Source: Archaeoglobus veneficus SNP6
GTDB lineage: Archaea > Halobacteriota > Archaeoglobi > Archaeoglobales > Archaeoglobaceae
DNA length: 64,000 nucleotides
Assembly: GCF_000194625.1 (NCBI RefSeq)
Contig: NC_015320.1
Span: 976,612-1,040,611, forward strand
Reading direction: 5' to 3'
Below, piece after piece: positions 46,613 to 55,941 of the stretch; the stretch's first letter is position 1, and every line of letters begins with the position of its first letter. The notes beneath the pieces are model-generated. The model was not told the origin of the DNA. It saw only the letters and a program-made list of their open reading frames with translations, and ran no database searches. Position numbers and translations under genes: made by a program.

Positions 46613-47413
46613 GTGAGTGAGATCGGCAAGAGAGTGAGGATAGAGAGGATACTCGACAGAAACAGCGGAAACACGGTAATCGTACCCATGGATCACGGCC
46701 TCTCCATGGGGCCAATAGACGGCATCGTTGACATGCCAAAGACGATCAACGCGGTTGCTGAGGGTGGAGCGAACGCTGTGGTTATACATAAGGGAATCGT
46801 ACCGTTTGGCCACAGAGGTTATGGTAGAGATGTGGGGCTGATCGTGCACATGAGCGGTTCGACGTCGCTGAGTCCTGATCCCAACGAGAAGGTCCTTGTC
46901 TGCACAGTGGAGGAGGCGATAAAGCTTGGAGCAGACGCGGTGAGCGTCCACATAAACATCGGGAGCAAGACTGAGGCGGAACAGCTCGCGAAGCTTGGGG
47001 AAGTTAGCAGAGCCTGCAAGGAATGGGGAATGCCCCTGCTTGCGATGATGTACCCGAGAGGTGATGGCATAAACCAGTTCGACGAGAAAGCTGTTGCTCT
47101 CGCTGCGAGAGCTGGAGCAGAGCTGGGAGCAGACATTGTAAAAACGAACTTCACCGGCAGCGTTGAGTCTTTCAAGCGCGTCACTGCTGGCTGCCCAGTG
47201 CCTGTCGTTGTTGCTGGCGGGCCAAAGATGAAGAGCGAAGAGGACATACTGAAGATGGTAGAGATGGCAATGGAGGGCGGAGCGAGAGGAGTGGCGATAG
47301 GAAGAAACATCTTTCAGGCTGAAGACCCTACTAAGATGACGAAGGCAATTGCGATGATAGTGCACGAGAATGCGAGTGCCAAGGATGCGCTTGAGTTTTT
47401 GAGGAGTGAGTAG
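46613..47413 (+). CDS. 2-amino-3,7-dideoxy-D-threo-hept-6-ulosonate synthase
   Basis: Class I aldolase (DhnA family) that opens the archaeal shikimate route from 6-deoxy-5-ketofructose phosphate and aspartate semialdehyde (MJ0400-type). [24 protein letters not shown], and the Schiff-base Lys in [10 protein letters not shown]. 266 residues from the GTG at 46613, chosen because AAGGTGG lies just before it; the GTG at 46595 would add six residues. A plain class I fructose-bisphosphate aldolase is the alternative reading. Confidence 0.85.
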   Translation: MSEIGKRVRIERILDRNSGNTVIVPMDHGLSMGPIDGIVDMPKTINAVAEGGANAVVIHKGIVPFGHRGYGRDVGLIVHMSGSTSLSPDPNEKVLVCTVEEAIKLGADAVSVHINIGSKTEAEQLAKLGEVSRACKEWGMPLLAMMYPRGDGINQFDEKAVALAARAGAELGADIVKTNFTGSVESFKRVTAGCPVPVVVAGGPKMKSEEDILKMVEMAMEGGARGVAIGRNIFQAEDPTKMTKAIAMIVHENASAKDALEFLRSE

Positions 47414-47491
47414 AAGACATCTTTCTGTATTTTGCTTTTCACACTCTTTTTACGTGTTAGCACCTCGTTCTTTATAGGGTGCAACAAAAAA

Positions 47492-48844
47492 TTATGGTGG
47501 AGGCTGTATAAATCCAAGCTCCATCAACATCCTGATTTTCTTCTGTGTTGAGTTTATAATGGACTCTGCCCTCCCGTAGATTTCCTCTCTCGACAGCTTG
47601 AGCCTCGCTACACCCTGCTCAATTGCCTTCAGTGCAGTTGCAGTTGCCACTTCTGGAAAGACTCCTTCGTCAGTCATATGTGGTATAACGTAATCTTCGC
47701 TCAACCCCTTTCTCTCAGCACACTTTACGAGAGCCTTTGCTGCAGCGATGGCCATTTCGTCGGTTATCGTTCTGACCCTCACATCAAGCACCCCTCTGAA
47801 CACAGCGGGGAATACAAGAGAGTTGTTGACCTGATTGGGGAAGTCTGACCTTCCTGTTCCAACAATTCTTGCTCCTGCCTCTTTGGCTTCCCATGGCCAC
47901 ATCTCCGGGATGGGGTTTGCTTCCAGAAAGACAATCGCATCGTCGTTCATTGTTGCTATCCACTCCTTCTTTATAACCCCTGGCCCCGGCTTGCTTGCAG
48001 CTATGAGCACGTCACATCCCTTTATCGCCTCAGCCATTCCACCTGTCCTGCCCTCTCCGTTCGTTTCGAGGCAGTACTTCCACTTGTACGGGTTCTTGTC
48101 CTTCTTTTCTTCGATGTCCTTCCTTCCCGGATGCAGAATGCCTTTGCTGTCAACCACGTACATCTTCTTTGGATCCGCTCCAGCCGCTGTGAGCAGTCTA
48201 ATGGTGGCTATGTTCGCCGCACCAACCCCAATGATGGCAATGTGTACGTCTTCAATCTTCTTTCCAACAACCTTCAGCGCTCCAAGCAATGCTGCTAGTG
48301 TGGCTGTTGCGGTCCCCTGCTGGTCGTCATGCCATACGGGAATATCCAGCTCTTCCCTCAGCCTGTCAAGGATGTAGAAACATTTGGGATTTGAAATGTC
48401 TTCAAGGTTGATTCCACCAAATGATGGTGAAATGGCCTTCACGATCTCTATAAACTTGTCAGGATCTTTTTCATTGAGGACAACAGGAAAAGCATCAACC
48501 CCTCCAAGATACTTGAAAAGCAGAGCCTTACCTTCCATAACCGGCAGTGCCGCAAGTGGTCCGATGTCTCCCAATCCTAAAACTCTCGTACCGTCGCTTA
48601 CAACAGCCACGGTATTCCACTTGTTTGTATAGTCGTAGGCCTTGTCTGGATCCTCTACGATTTCCTCGCATGGCTTTGCAACACCTGGTGTGTACCAGAC
48701 ACTGAAATCATCGAGATTCCTTATAACACACTTCGGAAGAACCTCTATTTTACCACCGTAAAATCGATGCCACTCTGAAGCAACCTTTTCTGGAAGTTTT
48801 GCTTTTTCAATGGGAGTGTCCGTCCTCTTGTCCACTACTTTCAC
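47492..48844 (-). CDS. maeB: Malic enzyme (malate dehydrogenase, decarboxylating)
   Basis: Converts malate to pyruvate and CO2 with NAD(P). 450 residues, short prokaryotic form: VWYTPGVAKPCEEI, GLGDIGPLAALPVMEGKALL, VWHDDQQGTATATLAALL and the nucleotide fold IIGVGAANIAT. On the minus strand TTTATATA (48896-48903) is its TATA box; the leader of about 30 bases carries two near-repeats (AGTGTGCAG, ACTGTGCAG). An IS6-type element sits 18 bases upstream of the TATA box. Confidence 0.94.
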   Translation of the reverse strand: MKVVDKRTDTPIEKAKLPEKVASEWHRFYGGKIEVLPKCVIRNLDDFSVWYTPGVAKPCEEIVEDPDKAYDYTNKWNTVAVVSDGTRVLGLGDIGPLAALPVMEGKALLFKYLGGVDAFPVVLNEKDPDKFIEIVKAISPSFGGINLEDISNPKCFYILDRLREELDIPVWHDDQQGTATATLAALLGALKVVGKKIEDVHIAIIGVGAANIATIRLLTAAGADPKKMYVVDSKGILHPGRKDIEEKKDKNPYKWKYCLETNGEGRTGGMAEAIKGCDVLIAASKPGPGVIKKEWIATMNDDAIVFLEANPIPEMWPWEAKEAGARIVGTGRSDFPNQVNNSLVFPAVFRGVLDVRVRTITDEMAIAAAKALVKCAERKGLSEDYVIPHMTDEGVFPEVATATALKAIEQGVARLKLSREEIYGRAESIINSTQKKIRMLMELGFIQPPP

Positions 48845-48911
48845 CTCTCAGTGTGCAGGCCTCACTGTGCAGCCACTGGGCTACTTAAGCCTTGTTATAT
48901 AAATTTCGGGT

Positions 48912-48920
48912 GTTGGGTTC
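48912..48920. repeat. Target-site duplication, left copy
   Basis: GTTGGGTTC, repeated at 49616-49624 on the other side of the IS element. Depending on where the terminal repeat ends, the duplication is 8 or 9 bases; 8 is normal for IS6. Confidence 0.8.
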
Positions 48921-49615
48921 GGTAGTGTCAAGTTAACACCTCCAGTAGTTGTAGAAGGCCATAAAGCTCTCCAACCAGCTCTGTACAGAGACAAAAGAAC
49001 TCCTGAATGGAAATCTGTTCCAGAACCTCTTCGTTCTCTCTTTAAACCTCGAAAAGAATCCTTCTACAGCATTTCTTCTACCAAACGTTTCATGCCTGTA
49101 TCTCAGCCCTAACCTTTTCAAAGCCCACAGATACCAGAAACCTCTATCAACAACGATCTCTGGCTTGTTTTCGCAATGCTTGAGAACTTCTCTAAGGAAA
49201 ACGTAAGCTTCAAAGCTTCCTCTTCCTCCAGAAGCCCATATAGCTAGGCATTCCATGGTATCAACGTCTATAGCAGCCCAAACAAAGATTTGTTTCTTTT
49301 CCAGTTTTATTTTTGTTTCATCTATCGCAACAAGTCTTCTTTTCTTCTTTTCTGGTTGTTTTAAGACTGTTTTGAGTCTATGGTAGTAAATCCTAACAGA
49401 TTCGTGACTTATTTCTTCGAATAAAGATAGAAAATCACTTGTTTTTCTCAAAGAAAGGCCAAAGAAGTATAATAATGCTGCAAGTATTTTAAGTTCCACA
49501 TCTTTCCTGTTCCTTCGAAAGACTTTTGTAGACTTGACGTAATCTACCAACTGGCTTAGCGCAGGCTGCATAAGTTGTATCTTAGTTATTTATTTTTTGT
49601 TATTTTGACACTGCC
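48921..49615 (-). mobile_element. Complete IS6-family insertion sequence, 695 bp
   Basis: Bounded by imperfect inverted repeats (GGTAGTGTCAAGTTAA left; GGCAGTGTCAAAATAA as reverse complement of the right end; 13 of 16 identical) and flanked by the same 9 bases GTTGGGTTC. It contains one intact transposase gene and nothing else. The perfect duplication and intact frame suggest recent insertion. Confidence 0.88.
48933..49571 (-). CDS. IS6-family DDE transposase
   Basis: 212 residues. Catalytic Asp in AIDETKIKL, second Asp in IVVDRGFWYLWALKRLG, and Glu in NAVEGFFSRFKERTKRF; an N-terminal helix-turn-helix region (LRKTSDFLSLFEEISHESVR). Fills almost the whole element. Slightly shorter than the 220-240 residues common in the family, but nothing essential is missing. 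Confidence 0.92.
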   Translation of the reverse strand: MQPALSQLVDYVKSTKVFRRNRKDVELKILAALLYFFGLSLRKTSDFLSLFEEISHESVRIYYHRLKTVLKQPEKKKRRLVAIDETKIKLEKKQIFVWAAIDVDTMECLAIWASGGRGSFEAYVFLREVLKHCENKPEIVVDRGFWYLWALKRLGLRYRHETFGRRNAVEGFFSRFKERTKRFWNRFPFRSSFVSVQSWLESFMAFYNYWRC

Positions 49616-49624
49616 GTTGGGTTC
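49616..49624. repeat. Target-site duplication, right copy
   Basis: GTTGGGTTC, matching 48912-48920 exactly. Confidence 0.8.
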
Positions 49625-49860
49625 TGGCACCTTAAGAACCAAATATGAAAAGTTTTGGCTTATTCTTTAGGCTTTCTTCAAAAAACACAAAATTCAAAAC
49701 ACATTAAAAAAGCTTTTGCTAATTTGTAGAGCTAAATTCAGATTTAGCCTTACGCAAAAAGCCTGTACTCTTGCGGTTAATAAAACCTTTGGGGTACTAT
49801 CATTCTTTAGGCGCATGAACGATTACGTGTTTGGAAATGGAAGTATTGCCGTAAATATCC

Positions 49861-50688
49861 CTAATATGGCATATTACTTGACCAGAAAGAGTTTTTTTCA
49901 CAGTAAGTCTTTGTTTTTATAGGCCATTTGCCTATCCATTCTTCCCATCCATAAATTCCGTCCTTGTTTTCATCCTCAGGAGGGTAGATTCCAATGGTAT
50001 AATAGCGTACAAACAAATAAGGCTTTGATTTATTAGTATCAAACCACTTTTCTCCAGCATCTGCATCGTAGCAATGTCTTGCGAAAATTACAGCATATGT
50101 AGGTTTGATTTTATTGAAATATTTCAAGACATCTTGGTAAGAAATTTCTTCTCCACAATCTGGATTTCCATGTCCAAGTATACACAAGTAAATCACAGGC
50201 CTTCCTTCATCATTTTTTGTTTCATTGTAAATTTTTTCCATTGCCTTATCGAAAGGTGATTCGTAGTGAGATGGTATTGGATGAATCCATTCTTCGGAAG
50301 GTAGCTCTATGATATTCTTTTCAGGTATTTCCGCTCTATTGAAAAATTCTATTAGCTTTTTTCCATCTTCAACATCGTCAGGATCTGTACCGTAATGAAC
50401 AAGCACATAAATCCTATTGTACTTATCCGGTTGCGGATCATACTTATCCGTGAAATAATCTCCGTCTTTGTTGCTTAAAATAATTTTTTCCTTTTCTGTT
50501 TCATTTTTTCCGGCCATAGCAATATTGTTATATTTTCCGCTACCAGTTTGATCGAAGTATCCTTTTATTGGATAGCCTATACATCCTGCAATTAGCAAAC
50601 CAGCAACAGTTCCTAAAGCGATTAATTTCCATGCATCGGGATGTCTTTCAAACCAAGTTTTTTTCCTGAGTTTTTCATCTTCTGACAT
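49861..50688 (-). CDS. Putative lipoprotein with caspase/legumain-like (clan CD) fold and EF-hand loops
   Basis: 275 residues. A short charged N-terminus is followed by one hydrophobic helix (about 20-36) ending in LLIAGC, a lipobox, so the rest should be outside the cell, tethered by lipid. Core motifs resemble clan CD cysteine peptidases: a strand VIYLCILGHGN with His173-Gly174 and a strand AVIFARHCYDADAG with Cys206, the His-Cys dyad order and spacing of legumain/caspase/gingipain folds. Two calcium-loop-like segments are present: NKDGDYFTDKYD (73-84) and DENKDGIYGWEE (239-250), the latter a canonical EF-hand loop. No neighbour suggests a target. Family assignment is inference from motif order, not from recognised homology. 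Confidence 0.55.
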   Translation of the reverse strand: MSEDEKLRKKTWFERHPDAWKLIALGTVAGLLIAGCIGYPIKGYFDQTGSGKYNNIAMAGKNETEKEKIILSNKDGDYFTDKYDPQPDKYNRIYVLVHYGTDPDDVEDGKKLIEFFNRAEIPEKNIIELPSEEWIHPIPSHYESPFDKAMEKIYNETKNDEGRPVIYLCILGHGNPDCGEEISYQDVLKYFNKIKPTYAVIFARHCYDADAGEKWFDTNKSKPYLFVRYYTIGIYPPEDENKDGIYGWEEWIGKWPIKTKTYCEKNSFWSSNMPY

Positions 50689-50937
50689 TTAGGGAGACAC
50701 CCCTCGAAAGCGCAATACCAACACTATCTTTGGATAATATGGCGAAGTGGTGAAATAATAGTGGAATGATAAAGAATATTCTCATATTAGTTTTTCGTTG
50801 TATCCGGTGAGGATTGGAGCAGGTGCGTTCAGCGGATCGGTGATGATAGGAAGCATTCCGGGCATGAGACGCTGAAGTTTAGCGAAGTTCAGTAAAAAGG
50901 GCAAGGTATCAAACTAATCCGCTGAACTCAAAACCAT
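50689..50937. other. Intergenic region with a degenerate fragment
   Basis: Between the putative protease and purS. A plus-strand stretch RIGAGAFSGSVMIGSIPGM followed by RR and TGA (about 50807-50873) looks like the end of a lost membrane protein; nothing else is recognisable. Confidence 0.3.
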
Positions 50938-50945
50938 TTTATATC
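50938..50945 (+). promoter_or_regulatory. TATA box of the purSLQ operon
   Basis: TTTATATC in CCATTTTATATC, about 25 bases before the purS ATG at 50966, implying a leaderless message. Confidence 0.5.
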
Positions 50946-50965
50946 TTTCTGAGCATCTACAGCTC

Positions 50966-51208
50966 ATGATAGCCGACGTTTACATAGAACTCAAAGAGGG
51001 CGTAACAGACCCTGAAGGTGAAGCTACGAAAAAGGCGTTACGTTTGCTCGGTTTTAAGAAAGTAAAATCGGTCTCGTCGAGAAAGGTTTTCAGAATAGAG
51101 ATTGATGCGAGGAGCAAAGAGGAGGCTGAGAGGGAAATTAAGCTCATGTGTGAGAAGCTCCTCGTGAACCCCGTTATACAGAACTACTACATCAGGTGGG
51201 TGGAGTAA
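50966..51208 (+). CDS. purS: Phosphoribosylformylglycinamidine synthase subunit PurS
   Basis: 80 residues, small dimeric bridge of the PurLQS complex (step 4 of purine synthesis). [20 protein letters not shown] and [10 protein letters not shown] are typical. Its TAA overlaps the ATG of purL (TAATG). Confidence 0.95.
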   Translation: MIADVYIELKEGVTDPEGEATKKALRLLGFKKVKSVSSRKVFRIEIDARSKEEAEREIKLMCEKLLVNPVIQNYYIRWVE

Positions 51209-53514
51209 TGCTCTACCGCAGAGTGGATGTGCCGTTCGAGCTTTACGAAATCAACATTCTGGATGCGAGCGATGAAGAACTCGTTAAAATAAGCGAAGAA
51301 CTTGGCTTGGCTTTAAACCTCGAAGAGATGAAGAAAATAAAAGAGTACTTCGCAAAAAAAGGCAGAAATCCATACGACATAGAAATACAGTCCATTGCCC
51401 AGGCCTGGAGCGAGCACTGCTGCTACAAGAGCTCGAAGTGTTATCTGAAACAGTTCCTCTTCGATGTGGATGCCGAGTACGTAATCTCGGCAATAAAAGA
51501 AGATGCGGGAGTTGTAGAATTCGACGAAGAACACGCTTACGTTGTAGCTCTCGAATCTCACAATCATCCTTCAGCCATAGAACCCTACGGCGGGGCAGCT
51601 ACCGGCATAGGTGGAATCCTTCGCGACGTACTGTGCATGGGTGCCCAGCCAGTAGCCCTCGTTGATCCCCTCTTCTTTGGCAGGCCGGACACACCCGACG
51701 AGGTAATTCCGAGGGGAACGAAGCACCCCCTCTACCTGCTTTCGGGCGTTGTTGCCGGTATAAGAGACTACGGAAACAGGGTTGGAATTCCCACGGTTGG
51801 AGGAATGGTTTTCTTTGATGATGCATACTTAACAAACTGCCTCGTAAACGTTGGCTGCATCGGCATCGCGAGGAAGGATAGGGTAATCCCGAGTAAGGCT
51901 GGAGGAGCAGGAGACCTCTTCGTTCTTGCAGGTGGATTAACGGGTAGAGACGGTATCCACGGCGTAACCTTCGCTTCTGCGGAACTCGACGAAAAAAGTG
52001 AGGAGGAGGCGAGGGGTGCAGTCCAGCTTGGAAATCCCATAATAAAGGAGCCTCTAATTCATGCCTGTCTTGAGATAGTCGAGAAGGGGTTGCTGACAGG
52101 AATGAAAGACCTTGGAGGAGGAGGCTTAAGCTGCGTCGTGGGCGAGATGAGCCTGGCTGCCGGATGCGGAGCTGAGGTATGGCTTGAAAAGGTGCCGCTA
52201 AAAGAAAAAGGAATGGCTCCGTGGGAGATATGGATTTCCGAAAGCCAGGAGCGAATGATGCTTACTGTTAAACCCCAGCACGTTGATGAAGTGCTCTATA
52301 TCTTCCAGAAGTGGGATGTACCGGCTGTTGTTGTTGGAAGGGTTACAGATGACAAGATTCTGAGGATATACTACCACGGCCACAAGATTTACGAAATGGA
52401 CATCGAGTTTGTTGTTTCAGCGGTTGAGTACTGCAGGCCATATACGTCAAAGAAAGTTGAGGCAGTGGACGAGGTAAGAGAAGCGGACTGTGAGAAAACT
52501 CTGCTCGAAATGCTCTCCCACTACAACGTCGCAAGCAGGGAGTGGATAATCAGACAGTACGACCACGAAGTGAGAGCCTCGACCGTTGTAAAGCCCCTTC
52601 AGGGCAGACCGAACATGGAAGGGCACGGCGATGCGGCTGTAATCCGACCTACAGAATCCTGGAAGGGGTTAGCCCTGACTGCCGATGTTAACCCGTGGAT
52701 GACGAAGATCGATCCGTACTGGGGAACAGCATCAGCATTCGATGAGATGATTAGAAATCTCGTTGCAGTTAATGCAACACCTCACAGTTTCGCCGACTGC
52801 CTGAACTTCGGGAATCCTGAGAAGCCTGAGAGAATGGGCGAGTTCGTCGAAAGTGTGAAGGCTTTGGGTTGGATGGCAAGGAACTTCGGCCTGCCGTGTG
52901 TGAGCGGAAACGTGAGCTTTTACAACGAAACGCCGCATGCAAGCGTGCCGCCTACACCAACCTTAATGGGTGTTGGAGTAGTAGAGGATGTGAGAAAAGC
53001 AATAACAGTCGATTTCAAGCGGAAGGGCAGCGGAATAGTTCTTGTTGGTGAGACTGCAAGAGAGTTTGGAGGAAGCCTCTACTGTGCGGTGACGGGAATG
53101 AAGAGCACAGTCGTACCAAGAACTTCGCCAGAAAGGCTCAGAAAGTACTGCGATGCTATGCTTGAGGCTTTTGATAAGTTCAAGGTTCTCTCGTGTCACG
53201 ATGTAGCCGAAGGAGGAATTGCAGTGGCGATTGCGGAGATGTGCATCGCGTCTGGCATTGGATGCAGCGTAAGTGTTGATACTGTGGGTGTTGAGCCGTA
53301 TGTGGCGCTGTTTGCAGAATCGAACACCAGATGGGTCGTTGAAGTAGAGAATCCTGAGGAGTTCGTGGAGTTTTTCAGAGAAAATGGTCTTAAGGCTTAC
53401 CATCTTGGCTATACTGGCGGCGACGCATTTGAAGTCGAAGGACAGTTCAGCATAGCAGTGGGAGAGCTTGACAGAGCGTGGAGAAATGGCCTCACGAAGT
53501 ACACGGGGTGGTAG
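51208..53514 (+). CDS. purL: Phosphoribosylformylglycinamidine synthase subunit PurL
   Basis: 768 residues, ATP-dependent synthetase subunit (short archaeal/Bacillus-type PurL without glutaminase domain). [15 protein letters not shown] with the catalytic His, [20 protein letters not shown], and the duplicated AIRS-like halves. ATG at 51208 overlaps the purS stop; an earlier in-frame GTG (51196) is less likely. Confidence 0.97.
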   Translation: MLYRRVDVPFELYEINILDASDEELVKISEELGLALNLEEMKKIKEYFAKKGRNPYDIEIQSIAQAWSEHCCYKSSKCYLKQFLFDVDAEYVISAIKEDAGVVEFDEEHAYVVALESHNHPSAIEPYGGAATGIGGILRDVLCMGAQPVALVDPLFFGRPDTPDEVIPRGTKHPLYLLSGVVAGIRDYGNRVGIPTVGGMVFFDDAYLTNCLVNVGCIGIARKDRVIPSKAGGAGDLFVLAGGLTGRDGIHGVTFASAELDEKSEEEARGAVQLGNPIIKEPLIHACLEIVEKGLLTGMKDLGGGGLSCVVGEMSLAAGCGAEVWLEKVPLKEKGMAPWEIWISESQERMMLTVKPQHVDEVLYIFQKWDVPAVVVGRVTDDKILRIYYHGHKIYEMDIEFVVSAVEYCRPYTSKKVEAVDEVREADCEKTLLEMLSHYNVASREWIIRQYDHEVRASTVVKPLQGRPNMEGHGDAAVIRPTESWKGLALTADVNPWMTKIDPYWGTASAFDEMIRNLVAVNATPHSFADCLNFGNPEKPERMGEFVESVKALGWMARNFGLPCVSGNVSFYNETPHASVPPTPTLMGVGVVEDVRKAITVDFKRKGSGIVLVGETAREFGGSLYCAVTGMKSTVVPRTSPERLRKYCDAMLEAFDKFKVLSCHDVAEGGIAVAIAEMCIASGIGCSVSVDTVGVEPYVALFAESNTRWVVEVENPEEFVEFFRENGLKAYHLGYTGGDAFEVEGQFSIAVGELDRAWRNGLTKYTGW

Positions 53515-53515
53515 T

Positions 53516-54313
53516 GTGGAGAGAGAGGAAATTAAGGTTGCCGTGCTGAGAATTGAAGGAACGAACTGTGAGGATGAAACAGTAAAAGCGTTCAGGGAGC
53601 TTGGAGTTTTTTGCGAGGCTGTGCACTTAAAGCAGTTCTACAGCGACATGATCAGGGATGAAGAGCAGCGAACGTTCAGCGACTACAACTGCATCGCCTT
53701 TCCCGGAGGCTTCTCTGCTGGCGATTACGTAAGGGCGGGGGCCATATTTTCCGCAAGACTGAAGAGCGTGCTGCGTAGAGACCTTGAAGAATTCATAAAG
53801 CAGGAGTACCCCGTCATAGGAATATGCAACGGCTTTCAGGTTCTTGTGGAGCTTGGCGCTCTGCCGGGATTCGATGAAGACAGGCCCATAGCAGATAAGC
53901 CAGAAATGGCTCTCTGCATAAACGATTCAAGCAGATTCGAATGCAGAGCAGCGTTGTTGAAGCACGAAAATAGAGGGAAGTGTGTATTTACGAGGAAGCT
54001 TGAGAAAGAAGTGGTGATGTTCCCCGTTGCCCACGCAGAAGGCAAGGTTGTGTTTCCGAAGGGCATGGAAGATGAGTACGTGGACAGGCTTGTCCAGAAC
54101 GATCAGATAGTTTTCAGATACGTCGATCCAGATGGAAACTATGCCGGCTATCCCTGGAACCCAAACGGAAGCATATACAACATAGCAGGCATATGCAACG
54201 TTACCGGCAACGTTTTCGGCCTGATGCCTCATCCAGAACGAGCGTTCTGGTATCCTCATGAGGACGGAAAGGCAGTCTTTGAGAGCGTTGTGGAGTACTT
54301 AGAGAAGCTTTAG
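53516..54313 (+). CDS. purQ: Phosphoribosylformylglycinamidine synthase subunit PurQ
   Basis: Glutaminase subunit supplying ammonia to PurL. 265 residues from GTG at 53516, one base after the purL stop; upstream in-frame ATG would lie inside purL. Class I amidotransferase triad: Cys in GICNGFQVLVELG, His and Glu in MPHPERAFW. Confidence 0.96.
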   Translation: MEREEIKVAVLRIEGTNCEDETVKAFRELGVFCEAVHLKQFYSDMIRDEEQRTFSDYNCIAFPGGFSAGDYVRAGAIFSARLKSVLRRDLEEFIKQEYPVIGICNGFQVLVELGALPGFDEDRPIADKPEMALCINDSSRFECRAALLKHENRGKCVFTRKLEKEVVMFPVAHAEGKVVFPKGMEDEYVDRLVQNDQIVFRYVDPDGNYAGYPWNPNGSIYNIAGICNVTGNVFGLMPHPERAFWYPHEDGKAVFESVVEYLEKL

Positions 54314-54333
54314 TTTTTCGATCTCTTTTTAGC

Positions 54334-54885
54334 TTATTCTTTCAGCGCCTTCATCACATCGTGCTTCGTTATTATTCCGACTATCCTGTCACCTTCTGCG
54401 ACGAGCAGAGCGGGGCTACCAAGAAGCATCTTCGAAATGGTCTCAAGCCTCTCGTCGGGAGAAATTATTGGGAATGGGGGCTCCATACACTCTTTAACCT
54501 TAATGGCACTCGCTTCGACGCCTTTTTCGAGTATCAGTCTCACAACAGCCCCCTCAGTAATGCTGCCAACAACACGCCCGTTGTCCATTACAGGCATCTG
54601 TGATATGCCATCCTCCATCATAATTTCTATGGCCTCTCTCAGCGTCGTACTGGACGTGACGAACTTTACGGGGCTATTCATTATGCTTCTTGCATTGACG
54701 CTCTTACCCTCCAGCTCTTCGAGAACTTCGAAAATCTTCCTTACAAGAGACAGCTTTGGGTCAAGGTTCCCGGACTCTATTCTTGCTATCAGGGGCTGAC
54801 TAACTCCTACAAGCTCAGCAAGCTTTTTTTGAGTTATTCCCAGCTTTTTTCGCTTTCTTTTTATCTCCTCGATTTCGAAAAACAT
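54334..54885 (-). CDS. HTH-CBS transcriptional regulator
   Basis: 183 residues: XRE-type helix-turn-helix at about 14-50 (ITQKKLAELVGVSQPLIARI) and two CBS domains (about 65-120 and 125-183) that bind adenosine ligands such as AMP or AdoMet. Common one-component regulator in archaea. It is divergent from the first YeiH-type gene, with an 8-base inverted repeat in the shared 138-base promoter region, so it may control that gene and itself. Confidence 0.9.
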   Translation of the reverse strand: MFFEIEEIKRKRKKLGITQKKLAELVGVSQPLIARIESGNLDPKLSLVRKIFEVLEELEGKSVNARSIMNSPVKFVTSSTTLREAIEIMMEDGISQMPVMDNGRVVGSITEGAVVRLILEKGVEASAIKVKECMEPPFPIISPDERLETISKMLLGSPALLVAEGDRIVGIITKHDVMKALKE

Positions 54886-54926
54886 TGTACAATAACTCTA
54901 TGGGAGTGTATATAAGCGTATATATC

Positions 54927-54959
54927 ACTGCTATCGAACTTAATTAAAAATATAGCAGT
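54927..54959. promoter_or_regulatory. Inverted-repeat operator candidate
   Basis: ACTGCTAT, 17 bases, ATAGCAGT: a perfect 8-base inverted repeat lying between divergent HTH-CBS and YeiH genes and overlapping TATA-like sequences (TATATAAGCGTATATAT at 54909-54925). Confidence 0.5.
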
Positions 54960-55023
54960 TTTGACATCTATCGGAGTACTTCATCTCAGAAAGGCTTAAT
55001 AGGTATTCTTCTGCAAACTTAAT

Positions 55024-55941
55024 ATGGGTCTGCTGCTCCCGGTAGCGCTTGGAATCGCTGCATACATCGTTAGCAGATTCTATCCTGCCCTTGACGCACT
55101 GTTTCTCGCCCTTATATTCGGGATATTCTTTGGCGGTGTTGTGGGTAAAGGGAACGTGGAGAAAATAGCCGAAAAGTCTCTGTCCATAACACTTCCGGTT
55201 GGTATAGTTCTGTACGGTGCAAATGTAAAGTTTCCCAATTTTTACGAAATTTCTCTACCAATTCTGATTCTGACTTTCATTTCTGCTCTCTTTATGGGCC
55301 TGTCTGTTTTTGTAATTGCAAAAAGGCTTGGAGTGGGGGGGAAGTTACCTGTTCTGCTGGCGTGCGGAACGGCTATTTGTGGTGCTTCAGCCATAGCCAT
55401 CGTATCTTCAATTCTAAAACCAAGCAAAGAGGAGTTTTCCACAGCAGTGATAGTAATAACGATCGTCGGCCTTACGGGAGCGGCTGTATATCCTGCACTA
55501 CATGGCTTCTTAACAAAAGACGACTTTGCAACAGTTTGTGGCGCAACTCTGCATCAGACTGGACTCGTGAAAATTGCTTCGAAAGATTTTGGTAGCGATG
55601 TGCTTCAGAAGGCGCTGACGGTCAAGAGCATTCGCATCGCTTTAATAGCCGTGGTAGCGCTGTTGGTATCTCTAATCTACGCTGAACACAGATTTTACGT
55701 TCCCGGTTACATCGTGGGATTTCTAATCATGTCTTTTATGTCAAGCACGTACCTCGGCGGATGGAGTGATTGGATAGAACCTGTGTCAACGATAGCCTTC
55801 TCCACGACCCTCGCATCCATAGGGCTCTGCGTTAGCAGGCAGGATATCCAGAGAGCACGCTTAAGCCCACTGGTTGCCAGTTACATTGGATGGTTTTTCA
55901 CGTCCGCAACTATTATAGCAATCCTGAGGTGGTTAATATGA
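55024..55941 (+). CDS. YeiH/UPF0324-family putative anion exporter, copy 1
   Basis: 305 residues, about 9-10 membrane helices. Family signatures: LDALFLALIFGI, SLSITLPVGIVLYGA, CGTAICGASAIAIVSSILK, GATLHQTGLVKIAS and a C-terminal STIAFSTTLASIGLCV. Members are annotated as putative sulfate exporters; some are tied to sulfonate metabolism. The stop overlaps the ATG of the downstream sensor-regulator (ATGA). It is clearly paralogous to the gene at 62352, each followed by the same type of regulator. Confidence 0.88.
   Translation: MGLLLPVALGIAAYIVSRFYPALDALFLALIFGIFFGGVVGKGNVEKIAEKSLSITLPVGIVLYGANVKFPNFYEISLPILILTFISALFMGLSVFVIAKRLGVGGKLPVLLACGTAICGASAIAIVSSILKPSKEEFSTAVIVITIVGLTGAAVYPALHGFLTKDDFATVCGATLHQTGLVKIASKDFGSDVLQKALTVKSIRIALIAVVALLVSLIYAEHRFYVPGYIVGFLIMSFMSSTYLGGWSDWIEPVSTIAFSTTLASIGLCVSRQDIQRARLSPLVASYIGWFFTSATIIAILRWLI

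Noticed and set aside
46598-47365. 255-codon minus-strand frame over the ADH synthase gene
   Set aside because: Antisense to a strongly conserved enzyme; composition rich in His, Ser and Arg as expected from reverse reading.
49716-49922. 68-codon plus frame after the IS element
   Set aside because: Overlaps the 3' end of the lipoprotein gene, no start signal, no recognisable domain.
51284-51567. Minus-strand frames over the start of purL
   Set aside because: Antisense to the certain PurL N-terminus.
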